A DNA stretch of 64,000 nt from Paralithodes platypus. Its lineage: Eukaryota > Arthropoda > Malacostraca > Decapoda > Lithodidae. Of this stretch, positions 44,491 to 57,705 are shown piece after piece. Position 1 is the first letter of the stretch; every line of letters begins with the position of its first letter. The position numbers and the translations under genes are program-made. The stretch covers positions 1 to 64,000 of the forward strand of contig JAVRFV010002364.1 in the NCBI GenBank assembly GCA_032716605.1. The letters run 5' to 3'. The notes under the pieces were generated by a model. That model was given only the letters and a program-made list of their open reading frames with translations. It did no database searches and was not told the DNA's origin.

Positions 44491-44846
44491 GTCTTGGTGG
44501 TGTAATGGTTAAGGTGTCTAAAAATCTGTGTGATAACCTGGGTTCGAATCCTGGTGGATCACATATATGCTTTCATTAATTTCATTGGAGGTGTTTGGTG
44601 TTGTGGTGAAGTTAATGAAAAATAGATTCATCAAGGATGCTTTGAAACTCTCTCGCTCATTCTGTCTATCCCTCATCCTTTGACTTAACCTGCTTCAAGC
44701 TCCGTGTGTCCAGACATTTTAACTCTAACGTACCTTGAATTTGTTTTTTTGTCATTATGTCAACGTTGAGGGAGACACTTGTTGCAGGCAGATTTACCTT
44801 TTATCTCCTTCACTCACGTAGAAAATAAAATCTATCTATCTCGGCC
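44491..44846 (+). mobile_element. tRNA-derived SINE S4
   Basis: TGGTGTAATGGTTAAGG (A box, about 44498-44514) and GGGTTCGAATCC (B box, about 44540-44551) at near-tRNA spacing. A body follows, with a possible tail AATAAAATCTATCTATCTC at about 44826. The right limit is a guess based on that tail. Confidence 0.7.
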
Positions 44847-44938
44847 GAAGACCTATTTCTCTTAAATTGATATCACTCCTCCAGATAAAAACGAGACCTG
44901 AATGAGGTGAAACATCTTAGAATCCTCAAACTAAGGGG

Positions 44939-45330
44939 TTAAGGGAGCCCACCTCGTTTTTTGTTTTGTTTTTACTTTATATCCCTCTCTCTTTGGCTTG
45001 TATTCGTTCGGCCCCATTCGCTACTGTTTTAAGACGTTTACCCCCATCCAGGTGTCAATATTTTCCTGGCGAGCTGTAGCGAGCCAGCATATATATATTT
45101 TTGTTTTGACAGCAAGCTAAATTTGTAAATTTTTCGATAGAAAAATGTCTCCGGCGAAGCCGGATTTCTCCTGACAATGCTGGCTCGCTATCGCTCGCCA
45201 CGAAGAAATCGACACCTGGATGGGGATAAACGTCTTAAAACAGTTGGCTGAATGGGGCCGAATGGATACAAGCCAGGGAAAGAGAGAACAGGAGAGAAAG
45301 ATAAAACAAAAAACCGGTGACCCCCCTTAA
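44939..45330. mobile_element. MITE group A copy A2
   Basis: TTAA at 44939-44942 and 45327-45330. Left end GGGAGCCCACCTCG; right end (inverted) GGGGGGTCACCGG, a different terminal variant also seen in A5 and A7. The central palindrome has GCTGGCTCGCTATCGCTCGC. Confidence 0.88.
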
Positions 45331-45450
45331 AACAGGAATCGGATATGCAAAAGGGCCACCGGTGCCATAGATAGGGTGATATTAAACATTAATTTATGTT
45401 GATAAGTGGTAAATGTAAGATTTGTATGTACCTTGTTATATAATGTGCTG

Positions 45451-47041
<1,591 letters not shown>

Positions 47042-47570
47042 TTAAGTGAAATGAAAGAAGAGCTGCCGAAGAGCCTCCCAGTCAGCAGCGTCAAACTGCC
47101 ACAGGCGCCGCTGACTGGGGGGATTAGGTGGAGATTTAGGACAGGTAGCAAATGTGGCTATGACCACAGGAGCCCAATGGAGAGAAAAGACTTGCATTGT
47201 AAGCAGAAGGGTAAGAGGTTGGAAATTTGTCAAGTGTGTTTAGCCAATCTCCAAGGTGTTCAGGGATACAAGAAGGGTAGGGCCTACTGAACTTAGTGCT
47301 CTAGATAATTTAGAAAAGATGTAGGCTTGTTCACCAGGATGGCCTGTGAAATGAGAGAAGATCCATTGGTGGTGGTGAACATTGACATTCCCTAAGATGA
47401 GGAATTTTGAGAAAGGAGACGTTGATGCGTCCCACTTTAGAATTCAGATAGTCGAAAAATTGAGGAATGTCAGTAGAATTAGGGGAGTGATAGACAGCAC
47501 AGATTTATTTACATTAAGAGTGACAGGACAATTTGAACCAGAGCATCGAAAATTAAGAGAAGTCTAAGTC
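47042..47570 (-). pseudogene. decayed LINE endonuclease fragment (Jockey/CR1-like)
   Basis: Minus-strand reading gives GNVNVHHHQWIFSHFTGHPG (about 47395-47335; compare the GDFNxHHxxW motif of APE-type LINE endonucleases) and, after several frame changes, QRRLWQFDAADWEALRQLFF (about 47110-47050), typical of the segment joining endonuclease to RT in these LINEs. Many stops. The fragment is old. Confidence 0.65.
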
Positions 47571-47744
47571 GGTAGTACGAGAGCAAGTGTGATTCTTGTG
47601 CACATACGAGAAAATAAATAAAAATGGAAGCATATTTGATATGGAAAGAAGGGCAGGAGGGAAATTATATAATGATAAATGCAAAGCAGGCAAAGTAAAG
47701 TGGTAAAGAATATATAAAACAAGTAAAAAGTTGTGCAAAGTGAG

Positions 47745-47855
47745 AGAGAGAGAGAGAGAGCCACCGCCACAATAGTCAGCTTTTTATTGGTACTCAACTC
47801 ACTCACTCTCACTCTCTCTTTCTTTCTCTCTCTATCACACACACACACACATACC
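47745..47855. repeat. short (AG)n, CTCA-type and (AC)n repeats
   Basis: Clustered simple repeats at 47745-47760 and 47805-47852. Adjacent frames are artefacts. Confidence 0.8.
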
Positions 47856-48221
47856 TTCCACACTAATAACATACAAACTACCAAATCGGATCTCCGCGAC
47901 TCGTAAAAAATCTCTCTATTATAGAGACCCAATACCCCCTCCTCCCATATCATTCAAGAGGCCTAGCAGCAGCAGCAGTAGTAATAAGGTAGGGTAAGAG
48001 TCTCACGGTATTCTCTCCTCTTTAATTTGTCTTACTATGGGGTGCTCTTGTTATAGATAAACTCTTATAAACTCTTATAAACTCTTATAAACTCTTCTTA
48101 TAATAGCCAGATAATAGAAAAGATATGCGTTCTCAAATGCTGAAAGGGTTAACTATTTTAATCAGATTACTCTCACTTACCTTTCATTATAAATACCTTC
48201 TGTGCCCCTGCTCTTTACAGG

Positions 48222-48712
48222 GGCACAGTTCATCCATGTATTGATTATTGTTTGCATGTGTGGGGAGGATCCTCTCACACATCACCTCAAGACAAAGAAG
48301 AAAAGAAAGCCTTTCGTTTCATAAACTCACGTCCCCTTACCGATCCTCTACAATCTCTCTCTTCGCCGCAATGTTGCATTTATCTTGCTATTCTATCGAT
48401 ATTACAATATTCGGTGTTCCTCAGAGCTCACTCAGTGTATACCACCTCATTTACGTATAACACGTAGTACCAGTCTTGCAACATATTGTTATCCCTACTC
48501 TGTCGAACTCTCCATCTCAAGAGTGAAACAATATTCCCAATCTTTCTTCTATTCAACAGCAGAGCTCTGGAACTCTCTCCCTGAATACATCTTTCCCTCA
48601 TCCCATGGCATAAATTGCTTCAAACTCCCATATAGTTGTAACTATATGTTACAGGTTGAACTAGTCTATAAACCTTTTGGGAGGCCCATCCTCAACAGAA
48701 TTAAATAGTCTT
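48222..48712 (+). pseudogene. LINE reverse transcriptase C-terminal fragment (CR1/Jockey-like)
   Basis: From 48225 one frame reads TVHPCIDYCLHVWGGSSHTS, EKKAFRFINSRPLTDPLQSL (to about 48375). A frameshift leads to FYRYYNIRCSSEL, YPYSVELSISRVKQYSQSFF and STAELWNSLPEYIFPSSHG, ending at about 48708. The SFFYSTAELWNSLPE motif is the well-known C-terminus of CR1/Jockey-like LINEs. It is on the opposite strand to the endonuclease fragment at 47042-47570, so it is a separate insertion. Confidence 0.85.
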
Positions 48713-48985
48713 CCGGTAGCTTGCACACATCAAAACTGAGAGTCATCTGATTGAAAAGGTTAAGCGAAGTTACCTGTTGACGATAATACCTACGAAGCCA
48801 GCCCAATAAAGGGGTTGCGGTATATTTATGCTAAGCTAAGAGATTAGACCAACTTCTGCCTTCATCTGTTTTTAATTCATTTCCTAAAACTGCCAACGTG
48901 TCTTGTGAGGAGAGGAAGATATAGACTGTTTGGATGGGTAATAATAATAATTTAAAATGTAAATATTAGTAGTAATAATAATAAC

Positions 48986-49016
<31 letters not shown>

Positions 49017-49894
49017 TTGAAAATAAACGATTTATTGGGAATTGCAGCCAGAGGGTGAAAATATACATGTGAGAATTACATACACTTATGCTAACTATAT
49101 TTTACTACTATAAGTAGGGTTTAATTGATACAAATATAAGTACGGTGCTGTATGTTATGCACAATATAATTATGCATGTACAGTTAATACCCATACATCC
49201 ATATATACATTTACATATAAACATGCCAACAAACTGTGTATACATATACAGGGTGGTTACCCACCTGCCCATTTAAAGGTATGTATGTGGTAATATACAC
49301 ACCTTACACCAGTTAGGAAGGTTAAGTCATTATTTGCCACAACACTACCATCTTTATACATTCCATATTCATCAACACAATGTTAACCCTAGCTGCTGCG
49401 AGGCGAACATTTTTAAACCCTTCCTGTTTCTCTCAAGTAGTTAGAAGATATTAAGACATTTTACCTAATTTGTGTTGGCGACACTTCCCTCCGTTCAGGT
49501 GTTGTTTACTTACTGAGCAATAGCGAATCTACTATTAGGAGGAAATCGGCCTTTGGCCGCGATTTTTTTTTTCCACCAAAAAATGTACATATTTAGCTTG
49601 AATGCAGGGTTCTGGTTGACTTTTTTAGATCGAAGGGGAGGCGTTTTTTATATAATATATATTTATGTTATTCCATATATTTATTTGTATTAAATTCTAG
49701 GAGGCAAGCTAAACATATATTTCTAGAAAATGGCTAGATCAATCAAAACCCTCAACAAACTATTACAATAACCCTTAAGACGTCAAAGGGAGAAGACTTG
49801 CTAATGTTGGAGTAAGTGCATAACAAATCCTAGAAGAATTTTAGTGTAGACAAATTTGAGCTACCATCGACTTAAGAGGTATCATGGCGGTAAA
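48713..49894. other. unassigned sequence with (TAA)n and a partial MITE B
   Basis: (TAA)n at about 48960-49013. A decayed group B piece lies at about 49480-49740 (AGGTGTTG, GAGCAATAGCGA, AGGAAATCGGCCTTTGGCCG, AAAAAATGTACATATTTAGC). The rest is unassigned AT-rich sequence. Confidence 0.6.
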
Positions 49895-50310
49895 TGTTCC
49901 AATGTATCCGGCTCCTGGGTATATAATGTTCCAATGTATCCGGCTCCTGTGTATATAATGTTCCAATGTATCCGGCTCCTGGGTATATAATGTTCCAATG
50001 TATCCGGCTCCTGTGTATATAATGTTCCAATGTATCCGGCTCCTGTGTATATAATGTTCCAATGTATCCGGCTCCTGTGTATATAATGTTCCAATGTATC
50101 CGGCTCCTGTGTATATAATGTTCCAATGTATCCGGCTCCTGTGTATATAATGTTCCAATGTATCCGGCTCCTGTGTATATAATGTTCCAATGTATCCGGC
50201 TCCTGTGTATATAATGTTCCAATGTATCCGGCTCCTGGGTATATAATGTTCCAATGTATCCGGCTCCTGGGTATATAATGTTCCAATGTATCCGGCTCCT
50301 GTGTATATAA
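49895..50310. repeat. 32-bp minisatellite, exactly 13 copies
   Basis: Unit starts TGTTCCAATGTATCCGGCTC and ends GTATATAA. 416 bp = 13 x 32, copies nearly identical, varying mainly at one G/T position (CCTGGG or CCTGTG). The unit lacks a stop on the minus strand in every frame, so three overlapping minus frames of 134-180 codons stay open. There is no independent sign that any is a protein. Confidence 0.95.
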
Positions 50311-50420
50311 TCGTATGGCACATATAATCGTAGACGCTGGTTTTCTCGCTCACACATATAGCGCATGTAAATATTCTGCACATGCTAAAAACCTACGTAT
50401 ACAGTATGTCAGCATCTATA

Positions 50421-50747
50421 TTAAAGGGAGGCAGTTGGTTTTTCGAGTCCTCGCTCTCCCTGATGTTTAGCCCTATAAGTTATGAGATGTTAAGACATTC
50501 GCCCCATTAGTTTGGCGATTATCAGACCTTTTGACCCATTTAGTTGCCAATATTAAGACCTTTCGTGCCTTTTAGGTGTTGATTTTTTCCTGGCGAGCGA
50601 TAGCGAGCCTGTATTTGAAGAGGAATCGGCCTTCGGTCGGGACATTTTTCTACCGAAACATTTACAATTTATATCGAAGGGGGGTCTTGTGGGTGTTTTT
50701 TTAAAGTTTGATAGAAGTTTAGAGAGCAAACTAAACCCCCTCCTTAA
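50421..50747. mobile_element. MITE group B copy B4
   Basis: TTAA at 50421-50424 and 50744-50747 bracket 319 bp. Ends AGGGAGGCAG and (inverted) AGGAGGGGGT. Core GGCGAGCGATAGCGAGCC, then CGGCCTTCGGTCGGGACA and ACCGAAACATTTACAA. Confidence 0.85.
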
Positions 50748-50988
50748 ACCATTGAGCCGGACCAATAAATTATGCTGCACAATACCGTCTGGGCCACCTT
50801 AATAACAATAGATATATCCACAGACCAGTTAAATAATCACCACCACCAAGGACAATAAAACTCTGTGACATATCAAAATATAATTGTATAGTAAAAGAGC
50901 TCGGTTCGGGCCCCCGCAGATAGGTGGCGCCACAGCAAGTTGTATATTAAAAGTGATATATGCCAGCATCATACGGGCACTTTTCCCG

Positions 50989-51201
50989 TTAACCCGTTCA
51001 GTACCAGTGACGTTCATTTAATTATATTCTGGCAACTATTAGATGATTTGATTCAGCCTAGGAAGGACCACTAGTAATAATATAGCTTCAAACTATCTCA
51101 ACCAACTGTTTTAACTACCACAGATCCTTCCTAAGCTGCATAATATTTTTTACATATAGCTAGAGTAAAATATAAAACGTCGCTGGTACTCAAAGGGTTA
51201 A
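50989..51201. mobile_element. MITE group C copy C3
   Basis: TTAA at 50989-50992 and 51198-51201. Ends CCCGTTCAGTACCAGTGACG and (inverted) CCCTTTGAGTACCAGCGACG. Confidence 0.85.
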
Positions 51202-51282
51202 CTTTTCTCCACAACTCTGATCTGGCAGCTCCTGAACAACACTATCGTTAGAATAATGTAACTTATTATAATGTGTCTCCAG

Positions 51283-51496
51283 TTAACCCTTTCAAGCTCC
51301 TATGCGCATTAATTTTTTGTTTTCTGGTAATTATTAGACGATTTTACTCAGATTAGGAAGGGTATATGGAAGTCAGAGGGTTGATTGAGATAGTCTTTAC
51401 CCTTTTAATACCCACAGATCCTTCCTAAGCTGCATAACATCGCTTAATGATAGCCAAAATATACTGCTAAAACGCGTCAGAGCTTCAAGGGGTTAA
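51283..51496. mobile_element. MITE group C copy C4
   Basis: TTAA at 51283-51286 and 51493-51496. Ends CCCTTTCAAGCTCCTATGCG and (inverted) CCCCTTGAAGCTCTGACGCG. Confidence 0.85.
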
Positions 51497-51842
51497 GTTA
51501 CCTATGCCAGCGGAAAATAGTCTCCAAATGTTGCTAGAATTATTCTATGGATCAAGAACTGCGGGATAAGCCCTCGTGTAAATCTACCTATAGACGAGGG
51601 CTTTCTGCATCAATTTTGTATATGTAACATTCTTCTGATAATCTTTTGAGATTTTTGTTCTCCGCGGGTACCGGCAGTTAGGCTGTAGATAGATTATAGT
51701 AGGTGACATTATCTAATAAAGCATATTTCAGAAGTTACCATATTAGAGTTACAGAGAAACTTTGTGGGCAAAGCGGTCGTGTAAATCCGTGTTTATAGAT
51801 TACAGACAAAATCAAAAGTTCTCAACCACTCCCAGGAAGCTA

Positions 51843-52049
51843 TTAACCCCTTCTGTGCCGGCGACGTCTTTTTAACTTTACTCTGGCTACTTTTAGACGA
51901 TTGTATTCAGTTTAAAAAGGGCCTCCAGCAATTAACAGGCTTCCAACTAGCTCACTTAACCGTTTTTACTACCGCAGATCCTTGCAAAAAATCGTCTAAA
52001 TATAGCTAGAATATAACTACAAAGACGTCGCCGGTACAGAAGGGGTTAA
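51843..52049. mobile_element. MITE group C copy C5
   Basis: TTAA at 51843-51846 and 52046-52049 bracket 199 bp. Ends CCCCTTCTGTGCCGGCGACG and (inverted) CCCCTTCTGTACCGGCGACG match at 19 of 20 positions. Confidence 0.9.
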
Positions 52050-52290
52050 AACTATATACGAGACTGTATGCACAATGTCGGTAATGGTATGTATGAATTT
52101 AATGTATCCATAATTGTTGCATTTCAGTTTCAAACCCATAAAATATACTTAATTATTCTGTGATAATCTGATTGTTTCAAACCCGTGTAAAATTAGTTTA
52201 ATCGTCTGTAAAGGTGTATTTACTTTGCACCGACGTAAATTATATTGATTGTGTCATGGCATAATATGCTACTAAGTTTAGCTATTACAG

Positions 52291-52667
52291 TTAAGGGGGG
52301 GGGTGCACCTGTTTTTTTTCTCTTTCTTTCCTTTTCTCTCTTTCTCTAGCTTGTATCCATTCGGCTCCATTCAGCCAACTGTTTTAAGACGTTTATCTCC
52401 ATGCAGGTGTCGATTTCTTCCTGGCGAGCGATAGCGAGCCATCATTGTATGGAGAAACCCGGCTTCGCCGGCGACATTTTTCTATCGAAAAATGTACAAA
52501 TTTAGCTTGCTGTAAAACAAAAATATTATATGCTGGCTCGCTACCGCTTGCCAGGAAAATATTGACACCTGGATGGGGGTAAACGTCAGTAGGCTGAATG
52601 GGGCCGAATGGATACAAACTAAAGAGAGAGGGAGAGAGAGAGAAAAAAACTAGGTGGGCTCCCTTAA
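52291..52667. mobile_element. MITE group A copy A3
   Basis: TTAA at 52291-52294 and 52664-52667. Contains CTGGCGAGCGATAGCGAGCC and its inverted counterpart GCTGGCTCGCTACCGCTTGC. Confidence 0.88.
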
Positions 52668-52784
52668 ACATTTCAGGAGTGCTTATGAACTTTTAGCCCT
52701 GGCTTTACATCGTCATACATTACAAAAGGTGTTCTCTTCACTGACTCAAACTTAGGTAAGAAAAAAATTATTGACATGGCCGCT

Positions 52785-52992
52785 GTCACACGAGCGATTT
52801 TGCCGTCAATTTTCCATGAGCAAGTATTTTATCGCATTTTTTCGGGAAATGTTCGCACTGGTATCGGTAACTAGACTGAAGGTAGATTATGTTGAGCGGC
52901 TGAATTCTGATAAAGTATGATTTTTATAGCTTCCAGACCATAATTGCCCGTATAAATTGCTCGAAAAAAGGCTCGTGTGACTCCGGCTTTAG
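52785..52992. mobile_element. MITE group D copy D2
   Basis: GCTGTCACACGAGCGATTTT at the left and GGCTCGTGTGACTCCGGCTT at the right form the inverted ends, as in D1. Confidence 0.75.
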
Positions 52993-53243
52993 TTTGGCTT
53001 TCTTAATCATGAAAAAGACAAAACTAAAGATCTCTCTATTTTATTTCTATCATTGTGTATATGTTATCGAATATAACACATCATAATTTCACTTGGCATA
53101 AACTAGGGGAGTAAAAAGGTGGAACAATGTGGAAAATACAGTGTTGAGCCATTATACTACCAACACACCCATTTGAATCTGAATCGAACCCAAACAAAAC
53201 AATGCATTGTTCTATTATAGCCCAGCTGCTTCAGATCTAGGCA

Positions 53244-53630
53244 TTAAGGGGGTTCACATTTTTGTTTGTTTTATCTTTCTTTCCTTTTCTCTCTTTCCCT
53301 GGCTTGTATCCATTCGGCCCCATTCAGCCAACTGTTTTAAGACGTTTATCCCCATCCAGGTGTCGATTTCTTCCTGTCGAGCGATAGCGAGCCAGCATTG
53401 TATGGAGAAATCCGGCTTTGCCGGAGAAATTTTTCTATCGAAAAATGTACAAATTTAACTTGCTCTCAAAGCAAAGACATATATATGCTGGCTCGCTACC
53501 GCTCACCAGGAAAATATTGACACCTGGATGGGGGTAAACGTCTTAAAACAGTAGGCTGAATGGGGCCGAATGGATACAAGCCAAAGAGAGAGGGAGAGAA
53601 AGAGAAAACAAGCGAGGTGGGCCCCCTTAA
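53244..53630. mobile_element. MITE group A copy A4
   Basis: TTAA at 53244-53247 and 53627-53630. Long palindromic arms as in A1, with a (CG)-rich centre GAAATCCGGCTTTGCCGGAG. Confidence 0.88.
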
Positions 53631-54258
53631 AGGTTCAAAGATCCAAGTGGGTGTACACTTACAATGGCTATCAACTGTACACCTGACCAATAACAGGAGT
53701 AGAATAAGGGGTAATAGAAAACGGGTAAAGAAAATATAAGGCAGTGAAGAAAACGGGAGTCACAGGCAATCATGTATCTATAACTGTTTCTTTCCAGCTG
53801 ACGGTAAATTGTCATGTTTTACTCTTGATTTCATACCTATTGTAAAGATTGTGTTGTGAAATATGTTGTTAATTATGAATGCTTGGTGTGGATACAACAA
53901 AAAGAGACATAATAGTTTCACATTGCAGAAACAAGTAACTATAAGGTATTCAATTTACCGTCAGTCGAGATGAAACTTACTATATTTCAATGCTGATACA
54001 CGTGAGGAGCTGGGTATCATCTCTCTCTCTCTCTCTCTGAGGCTGGAAGTGCCTCTATGTTATACAGCGCATTTAGTGTTCGTTACGCGGTAGCTTCTCA
54101 ATGTGTTTGTAAATGTCTATCGTTAATTTAAACAAGGTAATCTTCACATTCTTCAGAAATGTATCTTAGCATTTTGGAATCTCTTGCTCTCCTTGCTTAC
54201 CATCATTGCCTGTGACATAAGGGGGGTAGGGTTTATTTTTTGGTCTATGGATCCAATC

Positions 54259-54264
<6 letters not shown>

Positions 54265-54332
<68 letters not shown>

Positions 54333-54352
54333 TATTATATATACAGTAAATA
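54265..54352. repeat. (AT)n microsatellite
   Basis: Interrupted alternating AT. Frames across it are artefacts. Confidence 0.9.
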
Positions 54353-54371
54353 CCGTATATATAATGTATCT

Positions 54372-54680
54372 AAAACAAAAATCCTCGCTAGACCTCCATC
54401 AAGCTTAAAAACAATACCCCCAAGACCCCCCATCGATTTAAATTTGTCAATTTTTCGGTAGAAAAATGTCCCGGCCAAAGGCCGGTTCCTCCTAAAATTA
54501 CAGGCTCGATATCGCCTGCCAGGAAAAAATCGACAGCCAGAGAGCACGAAAGGTGTTGACATTGACAAAGAAATGGGGTGATAGGTCTTAAAATCTCCAA
54601 ACTAATGGGATAAACGTCTTAAAACCTCATAACTAATGGGGCTAAGCATGAGGGTGAAGTGGGTCCAGAAAAGCACTATA
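54372..54680. mobile_element. MITE group B copy B5, reverse orientation
   Basis: AGACCTCCATCAAGCTT, GTAGAAAAATGTCCCGGCCA, AGGCCGGTTCCTCC and AATGGGGCTAAGCATGAGGG. The termini are not clearly TTAA. Confidence 0.75.
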
Positions 54681-55015
54681 ACTCTCACCCTCAACTATTT
54701 TCTGGCAACAATGATCTGGCAACTCCCCATACATACTTCCATATAAGACTTCTCTGACATAAAATAATGTGCAAAGTAGTCTAAGGATGTTGCCATAATA
54801 TTGTTGCAAATCAAAAGTCTGGTGGATTTACACAAGATATTTTTCCGGCAACTTTTAATTTGTATTTTTACTTTGATAACACTATAACATTATATTGGTA
54901 TCGGCAGTTAGATTAAAGGCAGATCATTATAAGCTACAGAATATCTATGTTCCAGAAGCTGTCCAATGAAAGTTGCGAGGAAAAAGTGCCAGTGTAAATC
55001 CAATTATAGAATTGT
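54681..55015. mobile_element. probable MITE group D copy, decayed
   Basis: ATGATCTGGCAACTCCCCAT at about 54710 and AAAAAGTGCCAGTGTAAATC near 54982 echo the D copies near 51220 and 51571. Confidence 0.45.
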
Positions 55016-55430
55016 TTGAACAAGAGCTACTTTGAAACACAGTTCTCTGGGCTTTGGAAATATTACTGAGAATAATGTTTTTAGCTGAGATGCAGGATTA
55101 TACTAAATTTAACTCGTTCATCTTTTAATCAATTCATTCAGATGACGTTTTCAACAAGTGATATAGGCGCAGTAAACCTTGATATATACAATTTTGGAAG
55201 ATCCCAGTTCTGAACTTATTCTTCTTCTATCCAAACCTCTCTACTTTCCTACTTTACTCTAGCCATCGTTCGTTCTCTGCTAATGGAAATAATAATGCAA
55301 CTCACACATTGTCTGCAGGTTTTTGGAAGCTATTAACATCGTTTGCAGGTACAATCGCCTGTTGTGAATGGTTTTACAACTTTAATTGACAGATTCTGTT
55401 AAAATGAAGATACTGCATATTTCGATACAA

Positions 55431-55606
55431 GCTTCTTCTCCCTCATGTTTAACCCCATTAGTTTTGAAAACTTCAGCAACTAACAGGCTTTAAACTACCT
55501 CACCTGACCCTTTTTACTACCTCAGATCCTTCTTAAACTGCACAAAATCCCCTAAATATAGCTAGAATAAAAGAAAAAAATACCTCGCCGGTACAGAAGG
55601 GGTTAA
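55431..55606. mobile_element. fused group B and group C MITE fragments
   Basis: CTCCCTCATGTTTAACCCCA and ATTAGTTTTGAAAACTT (group B) run straight into CAGCAACTAACAGGCTTT and the right half of a C copy, ending TTAA at 55603-55606. Confidence 0.6.
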
Positions 55607-55882
55607 ACGTTTATGAATATATATATGACACTGAGAAGAAGACTCGTGACTCCATCATCCTTTCTAAATAAATGTGTCTTCATGATTTTAACTTCGGCAT
55701 CCTTTTAGCTTCCAAAGACCCTGACCATTGTGTTACCAAGTGTTTTCATAAGCAAATGTGATATACAATAATATGTCAATCAATATATGTCACCACAAAA
55801 ATGTACCTATAGACAAACTGGTACACTCAGCTCTGTGGGAAAGATTAAATAATTAGCATTTTGTATAATTATAGAACATGTG

Positions 55883-55913
<31 letters not shown>

Positions 55914-56676
55914 TGGGATTACACACTTTAAACGTATGCTCACAATACATATACTGTATATGTGAGTATTTTGGCAATGTTCTGTAAGATTTGGATATAG
56001 AGCATACAAGATGTGACTTAATATTAAACTTGCATTACTTAAATTAATAATGCTACAATATAACAGACATTAGACATAATCTCAATATAATTTACCTTAT
56101 ATCCTTTTATATATGTCATATTAGGGTTCTCTTATTCTTCCCTTGTATAATATTATCCACTAATTGTATACCAATCATATTTTTAAAACCCGTTAAATAA
56201 CATATATTATAACATGAGTATTGCGTATCTTGAACCAGAATTTTAGATTAGTTTAAATAACTGTTTTGTTGCGATCCTGCCAGATTCAATAATTTTCCAA
56301 GCACGAGACGAAACTGACTATATACTACGGGAGATTCAATAATACTCAGGACGCTAGATTAAACTGTGTATATACTAATGCAGGAAATTTACTAAGCAAT
56401 CCTACGTTATCAAGTCATCCAATACGTAGAACCATTTGGCATGAGCTATTATAAACAAAGGCAGACTTTCATTAAATATCAATATTAAAAAATACTCATA
56501 TTTCATCAAGTTTGTCGGCGTTCTATTGAATCTGGATGTACATTCTCTTCCAACAATCCATTAATAGGACATCTCTTAGCCTCTAGTGTGTCAACTAGCA
56601 TTAATTTGAACAAAAATACTGTCCGCTTGAAGAAAAATATAAATGCGTGTAGGTATAACATTTGGTATTGGTTATT
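55607..56676. other. unassigned AT-rich sequence
   Basis: Only a short (AC)n at about 55893-55912. No gene or element end recognised. Confidence 0.5.
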
Positions 56677-57056
56677 TTGAAGAGAGCCCACCTCGCTTTT
56701 TTCTCTTTCTCTCCCTCTCTCTTTGGCTTGTATCCATTTGGCCCCATTCAGCCAACTGTTTTAAGACGTTTACCTCCCATCCAGGTGTCAATATTTTTGC
56801 GCGAGCCAGCATATATATATATATTTTGTTTTGACAGCAAGCTAAATTTGTACATTTATCGGTAGAACAATGTCTCCGGCGAAGCCGGATTTCTCTATAT
56901 AATGCTGGCTCGCTATCGCTCGCCAGGAAGAAATCGACACCTGGATGGGGATAAACGTCTTAAGTCAGTTGGCTGAATGGGTCCGAATGGATACAAGCCA
57001 GGAAAAGAGAAAAAAGGAGAGAAAGATAACAAAACAAAAACGGTGACCCCCCTTAA
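56677..57056. mobile_element. MITE group A copy A5
   Basis: Right TTAA at 57053-57056; the left is decayed to TTGA at about 56677. Ends GAGAGCCCACCTCGC and (inverted) GGGGGGTCACCG. Confidence 0.85.
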
Positions 57057-57705
57057 CCCTATTTTCCTGATCTTGTCTCTCACCAACGGTTGCATTTTCG
57101 AGATTATCTTACTCTTCCAATGTTTATCTAAGCTAGCAAAATACTATATCTAACTGTATAATTTTGGAACTTATATTCCCGAAGTAATCATAGTTACAGG
57201 AGTTTAATCTGCCAATAATTTATACTTATGCTTAGTATCTACATCTAACCTAATATGAGTAAGGCCAATTTCATATCTATATCTCCAATTAACACAAAAA
57301 TATACTTTTTGTTGTTACGCTACAACACGTATTAGTTAAACTTTTATTAACACGTTTTAATCATACTTTGGATAATGTAATATATAATACTCTGCTTAAG
57401 TGTAAGTATGATAATTTTATTATAATTATAATTAATTCAAAAAATATCCTAATCCTTCGCTATATGATTAATTGTTTTGTGTACTCTATTATAATCCAAC
57501 TAATTTTCATTTTAACATAACAACTTCTTCCTCTGAAATGTGTAGCAACATTCTTGTATAACTTGTTTTTATTGTTTAGGATAATTTCTCGTGGTTTTGC
57601 TTTCATTTATATTAACTCTAACTTAATTTAAAGTTATCCTGACTGGATACATATTCTTAATCTAAATATAATTAATGTAACTGTACAGTATAGTCTATAA
57701 TTGAA
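57057..57705. other. unassigned AT-rich sequence
   Basis: No gene or repeat recognised. Confidence 0.5.

Larger units (their letters stand above)
50960..51600. mobile_element. MITE group D copy carrying two group C insertions
   Basis: GCCAGCATCATACGGGCACT at about 50962 opens the block, CTGATCTGGCAGCTCC lies near 51218, and GCCCTCGTGTAAATC closes it near 51571. TTAA-flanked C copies sit at 50989-51201 and 51283-51496. Confidence 0.65.

Noticed and set aside
44491..44565. Functional tRNA gene
   Set aside because: A and B boxes are present, but the anticodon and acceptor arms do not pair well. It is a SINE head. The same reasoning applies to 4122-4175, 10428-10505, 27736-27807 and 41779-41835.
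49895..50310. Regular 32-bp repeats as a CRISPR array
   Set aside because: Repeats are directly adjacent with no spacers, and the setting is eukaryotic. It is a minisatellite.
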